This document shows, piece by piece, positions 7,982-15,777 of a stretch of DNA of 64,000 nt. Positions within the stretch are counted from its first letter, which is position 1; every line of letters begins with the position of its first letter. The position numbers were made by a program, and so were the translations under genes. The notes beneath the pieces are model-generated. The model made no database searches and was not told the DNA's origin. It worked only from the letters and a program-made list of their open reading frames with translations. Source of the stretch: Alphaproteobacteria bacterium (GTDB lineage Bacteria; Pseudomonadota; Alphaproteobacteria; Acetobacterales; Acetobacteraceae); NCBI GenBank assembly GCA_016869735.1, contig VGDL01000004.1:32609-96608 (forward strand). Direction: 5' to 3'.

Positions 7982-8913
7982 CGGCGGTAGATTTTCTGCG
8001 GCTTGATCTGCCGGCGATGCTTGCAGCGATTCTCGCTTGCGGCTTGTGCGGTTTGCTTGGGTCCTTCCTGGTGCTGCGGCGTGATAGCCTGCTGGGTGAT
8101 GCGCTATCCCATGCCGTGCTGCCCGGCATTATTGCGGGCTTTGCGATCACCGGCGCGCGGGCGGGGCTGCCCATGCTGCTGGGCGCCTTGGCGGCGGCTT
8201 TGGCGGGGGTGTTTCTGATTAGCCTGGTGCGGCGTGTCGCGAGGCTGGAATCGGGTGCTGCCGCGGGTGCCGTTTTCACCAGCTTCTTCGCGCTTGGCCT
8301 CATGCTGATTGAAGCGACCGGCGCGCGCAGCGTTGATTTGGACCTTGATTGCGTGCTGTTCGGCCAATTGGAGAGCCTAGTTTGGCTGGAAGCGCAGGGT
8401 TTTGCCTCATTGCTTGATCCTGCCGCGCTTGCTGCCCTGCCGCGCCAGATATTCCTGCTCGCGGCGGTGAGCATTGTTCTGGCAGGGGTTGTCGCGCTGC
8501 TTTGGCGGCCCTTGCATCTGCTCTGTTTTGATCCGGATTACGCCGCTGCCATCGGCCTGCCGGCGCGCGGTTTGGAATTGGCGCTGAATTTGATGGTGGC
8601 GGCAGCGGCGGTCGCGGCTTTTGAAGCGGTGGGCAGCATTCTGGTGGTGGCGATGCTGGTCTGCCCGGCGGCGGCAATACGGCTGCTGACGGATTCCTAT
8701 CGCGCACAGGTATTGGGTGGTGCGGCTTTTGGTGCAGCGCTTGGTGCAGTGGGTTATGCGCTTGCCGGGCCTTTGCCGGCGGCTTTTGGGCAGGCCTTTG
8801 CCCTGAATGCGGCGGGCGTCATCGGCACGCTTGGCGGGTTTACGGTGGCGGGTGCGATGCTGCTGCGCCAATGGCGGAGCGCTGCGCCAAAACCAGTGGC
8901 TATTTCAGGATAA
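7978..8913 (+). CDS. metal ABC transporter permease (second subunit, TroD/YtgD-like)
   Basis: A second ABC-3 family permease of 311 residues with about eight hydrophobic helices, the LLGDALSHAVLPG motif near the N-terminus and the CFDPDYAAAIGL coupling segment. It lacks the DtxR-like extension of the first permease. The order receptor, ATPase, permease-regulator fusion, permease is the same as in the chlamydial ytgABCD operon. Its ATG overlaps the previous stop (ATGA). Its 3' end overlaps the end of the convergent OmpA-like gene by 14 bases. Confidence 0.93.
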   Translation: MTAVDFLRLDLPAMLAAILACGLCGLLGSFLVLRRDSLLGDALSHAVLPGIIAGFAITGARAGLPMLLGALAAALAGVFLISLVRRVARLESGAAAGAVFTSFFALGLMLIEATGARSVDLDLDCVLFGQLESLVWLEAQGFASLLDPAALAALPRQIFLLAAVSIVLAGVVALLWRPLHLLCFDPDYAAAIGLPARGLELALNLMVAAAAVAAFEAVGSILVVAMLVCPAAAIRLLTDSYRAQVLGGAAFGAALGAVGYALAGPLPAAFGQAFALNAAGVIGTLGGFTVAGAMLLRQWRSAAPKPVAISG

Positions 8914-10015
8914 TTTCCACTCGGCGGTTTTGCGGCTCACGCACGCCTTCGGCAGTTGCGACCAAGGGCTGAGTTTCACCCAAGGCTGTGATGCTGATAT
9001 CCTGACGCGCAATGCCGCGACGGACGAGTTCTTCCGCCACTGCTTCAGCGCGGCGGCGCGACAGCGCTTGATTATATTGTGGCGTGCCGGTGCGATCCGC
9101 ATGGCCCGATACTTCAAGGCGCGTGGGCTGGGCGCGGGCGGCTTCGGCGGCTTCACCGACGATCTGGCGCGCACGCGCGGTCAGGTCAGCGCGATTCCAA
9201 TCAAAAAACACCAGAAAGCTCCGCACCGCGACGGGCGCTGCGACAGCGGCGGGCGTCGCCGCAGGTGCATTGAAGGCATAGCGCAGCCCAAGCAGGAAGG
9301 ATTGATTGCGGCTTTCCGTATCCGCCTTGCCCGACAGCACCGTGGCGCCGGCGGCATTCACGTAAGTCACGGGGATGCTTGGCCCCAGGCTTTCCAGATA
9401 CCGATACTCGGCTGTCAGCGTCAGGCCGGGCACCTGGTCAATCACAAAGCCAAGCCCGGCAATCCCCTGCACGGCAAAAGCACCGCCCGTATCATCACCG
9501 CGCAGCCGCAAGCTGCCATTGCCGGGGCGCCCGTTCAGATCATTAAAGCTGGAAACAAGATACCCCGCGCCAATCCCGACATAAGGCAGGAAGGGACCGA
9601 TCCGCACCAAATCCACCAGCGCATTGCCCATCAGGCCATAGCTATCCTGCCGCCCGCCATGCCCGCCCGGGCCGGCGAGGCCGGCAGCGCCATTGGCGCT
9701 ATCAACCTCATTGCTGCGGTAGCTGCCTTCAAGTTCAAGGCGAATACCGTTGCTGAACCCCCATCCCAGGCTGAGCAGGCCAACCCCGCCATAATCAAAG
9801 CCAAGCTGGCCACCATTGGGCTGGCCAAGCGCCGTCATGCCCTGGTTCAGGCTGTTATCCAGGCGGAATTTGGCATCATCCAGGTAATTCATGCCAATCG
9901 CGCCAGCGATGTAAGGCCCTTCAATGAATTGGGCGCGCACCGGCTGAACCACGCCAAGCCCGAGCGTCAGGGCGGCGGCTGAAAGGATGCCAGAGGTGTA
10001 AAAACCAGACTTCAT
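8900..10015 (-). CDS. OmpA-family outer-membrane protein
   Basis: This protein has a signal peptide (to VRAQ), an N-terminal beta-barrel-like region with alternating hydrophobic strands and Gly/Asn-rich loops, and a C-terminal OmpA/MotB peptidoglycan-binding domain. The C-terminal domain starts at VFFDWNRADLT and contains the motif SGHADRTGTPQYNQALSRRR and the final NRRVEIILK. The barrel presumably sits in the outer membrane while the C-terminus ties it to the wall. I chose the ATG at 10015; a TTG nine bases upstream is the alternative. It is probably monocistronic, since purK upstream is separated by 55 bases. Confidence 0.9.
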   Translation of the reverse strand: MKSGFYTSGILSAAALTLGLGVVQPVRAQFIEGPYIAGAIGMNYLDDAKFRLDNSLNQGMTALGQPNGGQLGFDYGGVGLLSLGWGFSNGIRLELEGSYRSNEVDSANGAAGLAGPGGHGGRQDSYGLMGNALVDLVRIGPFLPYVGIGAGYLVSSFNDLNGRPGNGSLRLRGDDTGGAFAVQGIAGLGFVIDQVPGLTLTAEYRYLESLGPSIPVTYVNAAGATVLSGKADTESRNQSFLLGLRYAFNAPAATPAAVAAPVAVRSFLVFFDWNRADLTARARQIVGEAAEAARAQPTRLEVSGHADRTGTPQYNQALSRRRAEAVAEELVRRGIARQDISITALGETQPLVATAEGVREPQNRRVEIILK

Positions 10016-10070
10016 GCGCCGCAACCTACCGGCAGTTTCTCAACAAAAGAAGACCAAAGCGCCCCGGCGC

Positions 10071-11213
10071 TCATGATTTTTGCGCCGCAATGGCCGCGAG
10101 TGGGCCAAGCGCCGCCCCATCATCCATCGCCGCCAGCGCGCCCAAGGGCAAAAGCCGGTTCGCATGGCCCATTTTGCGCCCTGCCCGCGCTTCCGCCTTG
10201 CCATAAAGATGCGGCGCAATCCCGCGCTGCCCTTGCAGCCCCGGCCAGGCGGCCATGCCTTCCGGCCCGATCAGATTGCGCATCACCGCATCATGGTGGC
10301 GATCCCCGGCGCCCAAAGGCAGCCCAACCACGGCGCGGATATGCTGTTCGAATTGTGAAGCGGTGCAGGCATCCATGGTCCAATGCCCGGAATTATGCGG
10401 GCGCGGGGCGATTTCATTGCCGATCAGCCGGCCATCGGGCAGCAGGAACATCTCCAGCGCCACAAGCCCGACCAGATCAAGCCCGCGCGCCACGGCGGCC
10501 ACATGGCCCTGCGCGGCAGCAGCAATTTCGGGTGCCACGCGCGCCGGCGCATAGCTGATATCCAGGATATGGTGCCGATGCGCGTTTTCGGTCGCGTCGA
10601 ATACTGCGAGCGCACCATCCACGCCGCGTGCCGCAATCGCTGAAAGCTCCAGCGTGAAAGGCACAAAGCCTTCCAGGATCAATGGCCGAGGCGCCAATCT
10701 TGCCCAGGCGGAAGCCAGATCATCCGGGTGGCGCAATACTGCTTGGCCGCGCCCATCATAGCCAAGGCGGGTTGTCTTCAGCACGGCAGGCAGGCCAAGT
10801 TCGGCCACCGCCGCCTGCAATTCGGCTTCCGTCCGCACCGCGCGCCAGGGGGCAACGGGCACACCGATCCCTTCCAGAAACGCCTTTTCCTGCAAGCGAT
10901 CCTGGCAGATCCCAAGCGCCCTTTCCCCTGGCCGGCAGGGCACGCGGCGGGCCAGGATTTCCACTGTCTCCGCCGGGACATTTTCAAATTCGAAGGTGAC
11001 GACATCCACCTGGTCTGCGAAGCGCGCCAAAGCCTCATGGTCGTCATAGGCAGCGACGGTGCGGGCGGCGGCCACCTGCATGCCGGGTTCATCCGCGCCA
11101 GGGGCATAGATATGGCAGCGATAGCCAAGCCGCGCCGCTGCCATGGCCGACATGCGCCCAAGCTGCCCACCGCCCAGAATGCCAATCACCGCGTTGGATG
11201 GCGGGTTGGTCAC
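10071..11213 (-). CDS. purK: N5-carboxyaminoimidazole ribonucleotide synthase
   Basis: PurK makes N5-CAIR from AIR, ATP and bicarbonate in purine synthesis. The ATP-grasp protein has the N-terminal [11 protein letters not shown] motif, ATP-grasp elements ([27 protein letters not shown]) and the [14 protein letters not shown] signature. I chose the GTG at 11213 because it overlaps the purE stop by four bases (GTGA) and directly precedes the conserved start of the protein, giving 380 residues. An upstream ATG at 11255 would add 14 residues inside purE and looks spurious. It works with PurE, encoded just upstream. Confidence 0.96.
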   Translation of the reverse strand: MTNPPSNAVIGILGGGQLGRMSAMAAARLGYRCHIYAPGADEPGMQVAAARTVAAYDDHEALARFADQVDVVTFEFENVPAETVEILARRVPCRPGERALGICQDRLQEKAFLEGIGVPVAPWRAVRTEAELQAAVAELGLPAVLKTTRLGYDGRGQAVLRHPDDLASAWARLAPRPLILEGFVPFTLELSAIAARGVDGALAVFDATENAHRHHILDISYAPARVAPEIAAAAQGHVAAVARGLDLVGLVALEMFLLPDGRLIGNEIAPRPHNSGHWTMDACTASQFEQHIRAVVGLPLGAGDRHHDAVMRNLIGPEGMAAWPGLQGQRGIAPHLYGKAEARAGRKMGHANRLLPLGALAAMDDGAALGPLAAIAAQKS

Positions 11214-11695
11214 ACTGGGCTCTCCGGCACATTCTCCGTCTGGGCGGCGCGCCAAGCGATCAGGCGTGTGGCCAGCGCGGCATCTTCCAAGGCAAGGATG
11301 GAGGCCGCGAGCAAAGCCGCATTCACCGCCCCAGCCCGCCCGATGGCAAGGGTGCCAACCGGCACGCCGGCCGGCATTTGCACAATGGACAACAGGCTAT
11401 CCACGCCCGCCAAGGCTGCGCTTTGCACCGGCACGCCAAGCACGGGCAGATGCGTCATGGAAGCGGCCATGCCTGGCAGATGCGCCGCCCCGCCAGCGCC
11501 CGCGATGATGACGCGAAGCCCCCGCCCTGCCGCTTGCTTCGCGTAGTCAAACAGGCGTTCGGGCGTACGGTGCGCGGAAACCACGCGGGTTTCATGCGCA
11601 ATGCCCAGCTTTTCCAGGGTTTCGGCGGTATGGCGCAGCGTTTCCCAATCCGAACGGCTGCCCATGATCACGCCCACCAGCGTTGTTCCGGCCAT
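11210..11695 (-). CDS. purE: N5-CAIR mutase (class I PurE)
   Basis: PurE converts N5-CAIR to CAIR in purine biosynthesis. The 161-residue protein shows the class I motifs [15 protein letters not shown] and [12 protein letters not shown]. The ATG at 11695 has an AGGGGG ribosome binding site at proper spacing. It is coupled to purK by a four-base overlap, so product hand-off between the two enzymes is likely supported by equimolar synthesis. The DUF465 gene upstream ends 11 bases away and may share its transcript. Confidence 0.97.
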   Translation of the reverse strand: MAGTTLVGVIMGSRSDWETLRHTAETLEKLGIAHETRVVSAHRTPERLFDYAKQAAGRGLRVIIAGAGGAAHLPGMAASMTHLPVLGVPVQSAALAGVDSLLSIVQMPAGVPVGTLAIGRAGAVNAALLAASILALEDAALATRLIAWRAAQTENVPESPV

Positions 11696-11706
11696 ATCCA
11701 ACCCCC

Positions 11707-11907
11707 TCAGGCGATGATATCAGGCAAAAGCTGACTATCGAGCCAGGCGATTTCGTCCTTCAGTTTCAGCTTGCGCTTTTTCAGCCGCTGCAACTGCAAT
11801 TGATCCACTGTGCCGGCTTCCATCCGCGCGATCACGGTATCCAAATCCCGATGCTCGGTGCGGAGTTCATGCAGGCGGCGGAGCAGGGCGTCTCGGTCAG
11901 CGATCAT
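11707..11907 (-). CDS. DUF465/YdcH-family small coiled-coil protein
   Basis: A 66-residue protein, almost entirely a charged helical hairpin ([20 protein letters not shown], then [20 protein letters not shown]). The LKKxKLxLKDEI segment is the DUF465/YdcH signature. The function is unknown; a coiled coil is the only structural prediction. It lies directly upstream of purE on the same strand. The start at 11907 is chosen because upstream in-frame sequence is not family-like; no clear ribosome binding site is visible. A second DUF465 gene is divergent from it at 12027. Confidence 0.82.
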   Translation of the reverse strand: MIADRDALLRRLHELRTEHRDLDTVIARMEAGTVDQLQLQRLKKRKLKLKDEIAWLDSQLLPDIIA

Positions 11908-12026
11908 CGCGGGGCCAGGTTCGAAAACAGTTGATGCATCTTTAGCGTAGAATGGGTTAGCATGTCCTTGCTGCCCGGGACAGGGCCAACCCACCGGGCT
12001 GCATCACAGCATAAGGATGCTTCGGT

Positions 12027-12203
12027 ATGCGCTTGGATGCCCGGATCGCTTCCCTCAATACCCGTCATGCTGCGCTTGAGGCGCAGATTTTTGAGGAAGA
12101 CCAGCGACCGAGGCCAGATGCCGAAACCCTGGCGCGATTGAAGCGGGAAAAACTTAAACTGAAGGAGGAGATGGCGCGGCTCCGTTCAGGGAAGCCGCAC
12201 TAG
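12027..12203 (+). CDS. second DUF465/YdcH-family small protein
   Basis: A 58-residue ORF with the same plan as its divergent neighbour: two charged helices (RLDARIASLNTRHAALEAQI and ETLARLKREKLKLKEEMARL). The LKREKLKLKEEM segment is the DUF465 signature. It starts at ATG 12027; AAGGATG upstream may serve as ribosome binding site. The 119 bases between the two DUF465 genes must hold both promoters. Function unknown. It ends 14 bases before a palindromic repeat. Confidence 0.8.
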   Translation: MRLDARIASLNTRHAALEAQIFEEDQRPRPDAETLARLKREKLKLKEEMARLRSGKPH

Positions 12204-12217
12204 ACACTTGCCTGGTC

Positions 12218-12261
12218 GCATTTTCCGAGCCGCCAAGCGTTTCCACTTGGCTTGAAAATGC
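12218..12261. repeat. 44-bp palindromic repeat, copy 1
   Basis: An interrupted palindrome: outer arms GCATTTTC/GAAAATGC, inner arms near GCCAAGCG/CACTTGGC. Near-identical 44-bp copies lie at 19794-19837 and 19852-19895. This copy sits between the convergent ends of the DUF465 gene (12203) and trcR (12268). In this copy the inner stem is degraded by a GCGTTTC loop variant. Confidence 0.85.
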
Positions 12262-12267
12262 TCCGCC

Positions 12268-12819
12268 TCAGGCCGCAGCACCTTCTGCGGCCTGTGCTTC
12301 AACCGCGGCTAGTGCGCCGACGGCGGCATTAAGTTCGCCCTGCGTGCAAAGCCCCAGGATCACAGGATCACGCGGCTTGATGTTCGCGCTGTTCCAATGG
12401 GTCCTGTCGCGCACCTTGGCGATGGTTTCCTTCGTGGTGCCAAGCAGCTTCACAATGGTAGCTTCCGGCACCTGAGGGAAATTCCGCAGCAGCCAGGCAA
12501 TCGCATCTGGCCGGTCATTGCGCTTGGAAACGGGAGTATAGCGCCCGCCCTTGGCCTTGGATTTCGGCAAATGGCTGACCTGCCGGGCCATTTGCAGCCG
12601 CGCTTCGCTATCTGCTTCACAGCGCTGGATTTCTTCCCGCGTCAATTGACCATTGGTGATCGGATCATAGCCGATGATCCCCTGCGCCACTTCGCCATCC
12701 GCGATGGCCTGAATTTCAAGCGGGTGCATGCCGACAAAATCGGCAATCTGGTCAAAGGTAAGGGCGGTCTTGTCAATCAGCCACACGGCGGTGGCCTTGG
12801 GCATCAATGGCTGGTTCAT
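12268..12819 (-). CDS. trcR: cell-cycle transcriptional regulator TrcR (DUF1013)
   Basis: A 183-residue protein of the DUF1013 family found across Alphaproteobacteria, often annotated TrcR. Family-typical segments are MPKATAVWLIDKTALTFDQI, the DGEVAQGIIGYDPI stretch, and the C-terminal LLGTTKETIAKVRDRTHWNS, which looks like a helix-turn-helix. The C-terminus is Ala-rich. It presumably binds DNA and acts in growth or cell-cycle control. The ATG is preceded by GAGG. It is divergent from the DUF1192 gene. Confidence 0.88.
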   Translation of the reverse strand: MNQPLMPKATAVWLIDKTALTFDQIADFVGMHPLEIQAIADGEVAQGIIGYDPITNGQLTREEIQRCEADSEARLQMARQVSHLPKSKAKGGRYTPVSKRNDRPDAIAWLLRNFPQVPEATIVKLLGTTKETIAKVRDRTHWNSANIKPRDPVILGLCTQGELNAAVGALAAVEAQAAEGAAA

Positions 12820-12926
12820 GGCATAACCTCAAGGGGCGGGCGGGCGAGAGAAACCCCCGCCTTGTTGCGGTTCCTATAGAGAGAGGCGCGGCCAGGGTCA
12901 AAACCCGCCCGCGAGAGGAGAGAGAT

Positions 12927-13121
12927 ATGGCCCCGATCGAGGAAGAAGAAAGACCGCGCCGCGCGCCGCGGTTTCAGCCGATGGTGTTTGACGGCTGGGA
13001 TGTGGCGCAGCTGCGCGAATATATCGAGGCTTTGCAGGCCGAAATCAGCCGCGCCGAGGCCGCTATTGGCGCACGCGACGCCCAGCGCTTGGCGGCGGAG
13101 GCGTTTTTCAAGAAGGGGTGA
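12927..13121 (+). CDS. DUF1192 family small protein
   Basis: A 64-residue acidic-basic protein (APIEEEERPRRAPRFQPMVF, then a helical segment LREYIEALQAEISRAEAAIG). The segment of a hydrophobic first half followed by a coiled-coil-like helix matches DUF1192. The ATG at 12927 has a strong AGGAGAG ribosome binding site; upstream ATGs in frame are not supported. Role unknown. It is followed immediately by a hairpin that looks like a terminator. Confidence 0.85.
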   Translation: MAPIEEEERPRRAPRFQPMVFDGWDVAQLREYIEALQAEISRAEAAIGARDAQRLAAEAFFKKG

Positions 13122-13122
13122 A

Positions 13123-13157
13123 CCCCCACCCATAACTGGATGGGGGTCATTATTTTT
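13123..13157 (+). terminator. probable intrinsic terminator after DUF1192
   Basis: A ten-base stem CCCCCACCCA/TGGATGGGGG (one mismatch) with a TAAC loop lies just after the stop codon and is followed by TCATTATTTTT. It fits a Rho-independent terminator in the plus direction and separates this gene from the convergent hsp20. Confidence 0.6.
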
Positions 13158-13162
13158 GGGGT

Positions 13163-13627
13163 TCAAGCCGCCTGAGGCGCCGCTTCGGTCAGTGCCGCCG
13201 GTCGGCTGCCCTGCACCGGGATTTGCCGCGGCTTCAGCGCTTCCGGCACTTCATGACGCAGCGCGATATGCAGCAGGCCATTTTCAAGCCTCGCACCACT
13301 CACCACGATATGATCGGCCAGCACGAAGCGGCGTTCAAAACCCCGCCCGGCGATGCCGCGATGCAGGAAACGGCGGGTTTCTTCCGGCGCTGCCTGGGCG
13401 CGGCCCGTCACGGTCAGCGTGTTCTGATGGGCGGTGATGTCCAAATCCGCTTCCGCGAAACCGGCCACCGCCATGGTCAGCACATAGCTGTCATCGCTGG
13501 TCTTTTCGATATTGTAGGGCGGGTAGGCCCCGGCATCGGCGCTGCCGCGCGCCGTATCCATCAACCGCGCCAGGCGATCAAAGCCAATGGCGGTGCGGAA
13601 AAGGGGGGAGAAATCAATAGCATTCAT
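13163..13627 (-). CDS. small heat-shock protein (Hsp20/IbpA family)
   Basis: An ATP-independent holdase chaperone of 154 residues. The N-terminus NAIDFSPLFRTAIGFDRLARL and the alpha-crystallin domain (PPYNIEKTSDDSYVLTMAVA, GFAEADLDI, GRGFERRFVLADHI, ARLENGLLHIAL) match the IbpA class. The ATG at 13627 is chosen because the family motif starts there and AAGGAG lies ten bases upstream; a longer ORF upstream is unsupported. The ribosome binding site lies in a hairpin that resembles a ROSE RNA thermometer, so translation is probably heat-controlled. Confidence 0.95.
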   Translation of the reverse strand: MNAIDFSPLFRTAIGFDRLARLMDTARGSADAGAYPPYNIEKTSDDSYVLTMAVAGFAEADLDITAHQNTLTVTGRAQAAPEETRRFLHRGIAGRGFERRFVLADHIVVSGARLENGLLHIALRHEVPEALKPRQIPVQGSRPAALTEAAPQAA

Positions 13628-13655
13628 AGCAGGGACACTCCTTCGCAAAGCAAGG
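13628..13655 (-). promoter_or_regulatory. candidate ROSE-like RNA thermometer of hsp20
   Basis: On the minus strand the 5' leader reads CCTTGCTTTGCGAAGGAG just before the start codon (hairpin 13655-13640). CCUUGC can pair with GC-AAGG, leaving one bulged G opposite the Shine-Dalgarno region and a UUU loop. The UUGCU opposite the AAGGAG and the unpaired G are hallmarks of the ROSE family that controls small heat-shock genes in Alphaproteobacteria. Melting at high temperature would free the ribosome binding site. Only the final hairpin was examined. Confidence 0.55.
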
Positions 13656-13753
13656 TCCGTTGAGGCCAGCGAACTGCACCCGATATGCCCCCATCTGGGC
13701 GGCAAGAGGTTTTGTCCGCACCAGGGGCCCGAATGGCGCCCCTGATGGAGCAG

Positions 13754-13782
13754 AAATGGACATAACCCCGCCGCCAATCAAG
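13754..13782 (-). promoter_or_regulatory. weak RpoH-like promoter candidate for hsp20
   Basis: On the minus strand CTTGAT (13782-13777) and CCATTT (13759-13754) are separated by 17 bases. They loosely resemble heat-shock sigma-32 elements and lie about 130 bases upstream of hsp20. The spacing is long for RpoH and the -10 match is poor. Confidence 0.2.
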
Positions 13783-13811
13783 GGGCTGCGGGGCGAAAAA
13801 CCTGTCGTGTC

Positions 13812-13834
13812 AAGAAAGGCCGAAACTTACGGCC
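13812..13834 (-). terminator. possible terminator after rpmE
   Basis: On the minus strand a perfect five-base stem GGCCG/CGGCC with loop TAAGTTT is followed by TTTCTT, 15 bases past the rpmE stop. It is short but placed correctly and would separate rpmE from hsp20. Confidence 0.45.
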
Positions 13835-13849
13835 CGGCGCTTGGAAGTC

Positions 13850-14074
13850 CTACTTGCGCGCGCCAATACCGGCGAAGCGCTTGTTGAACTTCGCGATCTG
13901 GCCGCCCGTATCAATGATGCGCTGTTGGCCGGTCCAGGCCGGGTGCGACTTCGGGTCAATATCCAGGCGGATGGTATCGCCCGGCTTGCCGTAGCAGGAA
14001 CGGGTCTTGTACTCGGTCCCATCGGTCATGATGATGTTGATCTCATGATAGGCGGGATGGATATCGGACTTCAT
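13850..14074 (-). CDS. rpmE: 50S ribosomal protein L31
   Basis: A 74-residue protein of the large ribosomal subunit. The family pattern [18 protein letters not shown] and [14 protein letters not shown] is clear. It has a single Cys and lacks the paired CxxC zinc ligands of the C-plus form, which is common for alphaproteobacterial L31. It is monocistronic, with a weak ribosome binding site, divergent from pdxY. Confidence 0.97.
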   Translation of the reverse strand: MKSDIHPAYHEINIIMTDGTEYKTRSCYGKPGDTIRLDIDPKSHPAWTGQQRIIDTGGQIAKFNKRFAGIGARK

Positions 14075-14229
14075 GGCGCATGCTCACAAAAAACAGGCCG
14101 CCGATGCCGACCGGCTGCCTTGGGAGTGGGGGCTATAAGGGATCGGCCCCGCCCATGCAAGCGCGTGATTGACCCAAGCCGCGCATCGGGCGACAGGGAT
14201 CACCCTGCCATCGCAAAGGTCCGGCGCGC

Positions 14230-15084
14230 GTGAGCCTCAATATCCTGTCTATCCAATCCTGGGTCGCTTATGGCCATGTCGGCAATGCCAGCGCCATCTT
14301 CCCCTTGCAGCGCCTGGGGGCAGAGGTCTGGGGCGTGCATACGGTGCAATTTTCCAACCACACCGGCTATGGCGCCTGGCGCGGCCAGGTGTTTGGCGCC
14401 GATCTGATCCGGGAATGCGTGGCCGGCATTGAAGATCGCGGCGTGCTGCCCCGCTGTGATGCGGTGCTGTCGGGTTATTTGGGCTCGGCCGAGATCGGGG
14501 CGGCGGTGCGCGATGCCGCGCTCAAGGTCAAGGCGGCCAATCCAAAGGCGCTTTGGTGCTGCGATCCGGTGATTGGCGATACGGGGCGCGGCGTTTTCGT
14601 GCGCGCGGGCATTCCGGAATTCCTGCGCGATCAGGCGCTGCCGGTGGCGGATATCGCAACGCCCAATCAATTCGAATTGGAATGGCTGACCGGGCAGGCC
14701 ATCACCAGCCTGGAGGCTGCCAAGGCCGCCATGACCGCGCTGCAGGCCAAGGGGCCGCGCATTGTGCTGCTGACATCGCTCCGCACCGAAGGGACTGCGG
14801 TGGATGAGATTGAATTGCTCGCGGCTGAAGGCGGCGGGTTTTGGCGGTTACGCACGCCCATGCTGCCCCTGTCCGTCAATGGCGCGGGCGATGCGATTGC
14901 CGCGCTGTTCCTGTTTCATCGCCTGCAAAGCGGCGCGGCGGCGCCAGCGCTGGAAGCGGCGGCTTCCAGCATTTTCGGCCTGTTGAGCCAAACCCTGGCC
15001 GCCGGCGCGCGGGAATTGCAGGTGGTGGCGGCGCAGGCGGAAATTACCGCGCCCACGCGGCGTTTCAGGGCGGAGGCGTGCTGA
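14230..15084 (+). CDS. pdxY: pyridoxal kinase
   Basis: PdxY phosphorylates pyridoxal to PLP in the vitamin B6 salvage pathway. The ribokinase-fold protein (284 residues) starts at GTG with the family N-terminus LNILSIQSWVAYGHVGNASA. It has DPVIGDTGRG, a TPNQFELEWLTG segment and the catalytic NGAGDAIAALF with its Asp base. Length and motifs agree with PdxY rather than the ThiD/PdxK forms. It is divergent from rpmE with 155 bases between, which hold no gene. Confidence 0.94.
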   Translation: MSLNILSIQSWVAYGHVGNASAIFPLQRLGAEVWGVHTVQFSNHTGYGAWRGQVFGADLIRECVAGIEDRGVLPRCDAVLSGYLGSAEIGAAVRDAALKVKAANPKALWCCDPVIGDTGRGVFVRAGIPEFLRDQALPVADIATPNQFELEWLTGQAITSLEAAKAAMTALQAKGPRIVLLTSLRTEGTAVDEIELLAAEGGGFWRLRTPMLPLSVNGAGDAIAALFLFHRLQSGAAAPALEAAASSIFGLLSQTLAAGARELQVVAAQAEITAPTRRFRAEAC

Positions 15085-15099
15085 AACGCTCGCCTTACT

Positions 15100-15543
15100 T
15101 CAGTGCATGAAGCTCCGCGTCACATAGGCCTTAAGCGCTTCAACATCGTGGTCCTGCTTGGCGAAGCGGAACTTCACCAGGTCACGGATGCTCACAATGC
15201 CAAGCAGGGACCCATCGGTGTCGCAGACTGGCAAATGGCGGAAATAGCCTTGGTCCATGATTTCAAGCGCTGCTTCCACGGGCGTATCGGCGCCTACCAT
15301 GACCACTTCGCGCGTCATGATTTCCTCAGCTGCCAGGCAGCGCACACCATTCCGCCGATCAGCGACTGATTTGACGATATCACGCTCACTCAAAATGCCG
15401 GCAACTTGCCCGGTGCTCGTCACGATCAGCACAGCGCCGATGCGCCGCGCCGCCATGATGCGGGCGATTTCCACGACCGGCGTCTCGGGAGTCACGGAAA
15501 TGGCGGCGTTACCTTTCTGCCGCAGAACTGCTGCTATCGTCAT
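15100..15543 (-). CDS. tandem CBS-domain protein
   Basis: A 147-residue protein made of two CBS domains only. The first covers about residues 12-65 (ending ILSERDIVKSV), the second about 75-135 (MTREVVMVGADTPVEAA ... GIVSIRDLV). Stand-alone CBS pairs bind adenine nucleotides and act as energy or redox sensors; the partner is not indicated by neighbours. The ATG has an AGGAGG ribosome binding site. It is convergent with pdxY. Confidence 0.9.
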   Translation of the reverse strand: MTIAAVLRQKGNAAISVTPETPVVEIARIMAARRIGAVLIVTSTGQVAGILSERDIVKSVADRRNGVRCLAAEEIMTREVVMVGADTPVEAALEIMDQGYFRHLPVCDTDGSLLGIVSIRDLVKFRFAKQDHDVEALKAYVTRSFMH

Positions 15544-15777
15544 GGCCGGAGGCCTCCTGTTACGAAGCTCTGCCAGCCTACCTCATCCTTCACGCGCCTA
15601 TTTCGTTGCTTTGCGCTGAAACGCAAGGCCCCCGGCACCTCGATGCCCAGGAATCCGCCGCAAGTGACCACTGCCGGGCCGGAATCAGCGCTTGCCTAGC
15701 CCCGCGCCACCATGCAAGCCTTGGTCCGGAGCGCCGGAGACGGCCCACTTGCGCCTCGCAACAGGGAGAAATCATCA

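Noticed and set aside
8807..9982. 391-residue plus-strand frame opposite the OmpA-like gene
   Set aside because: It covers the whole antisense of a clear outer-membrane protein gene and has no recognisable domain or ribosome binding site.
12218..12261. Palindromic repeat as intrinsic terminator
   Set aside because: The T-rich segment precedes the stem on both strands and A-rich sequence follows, so a poly-U tail would not form after the hairpin.
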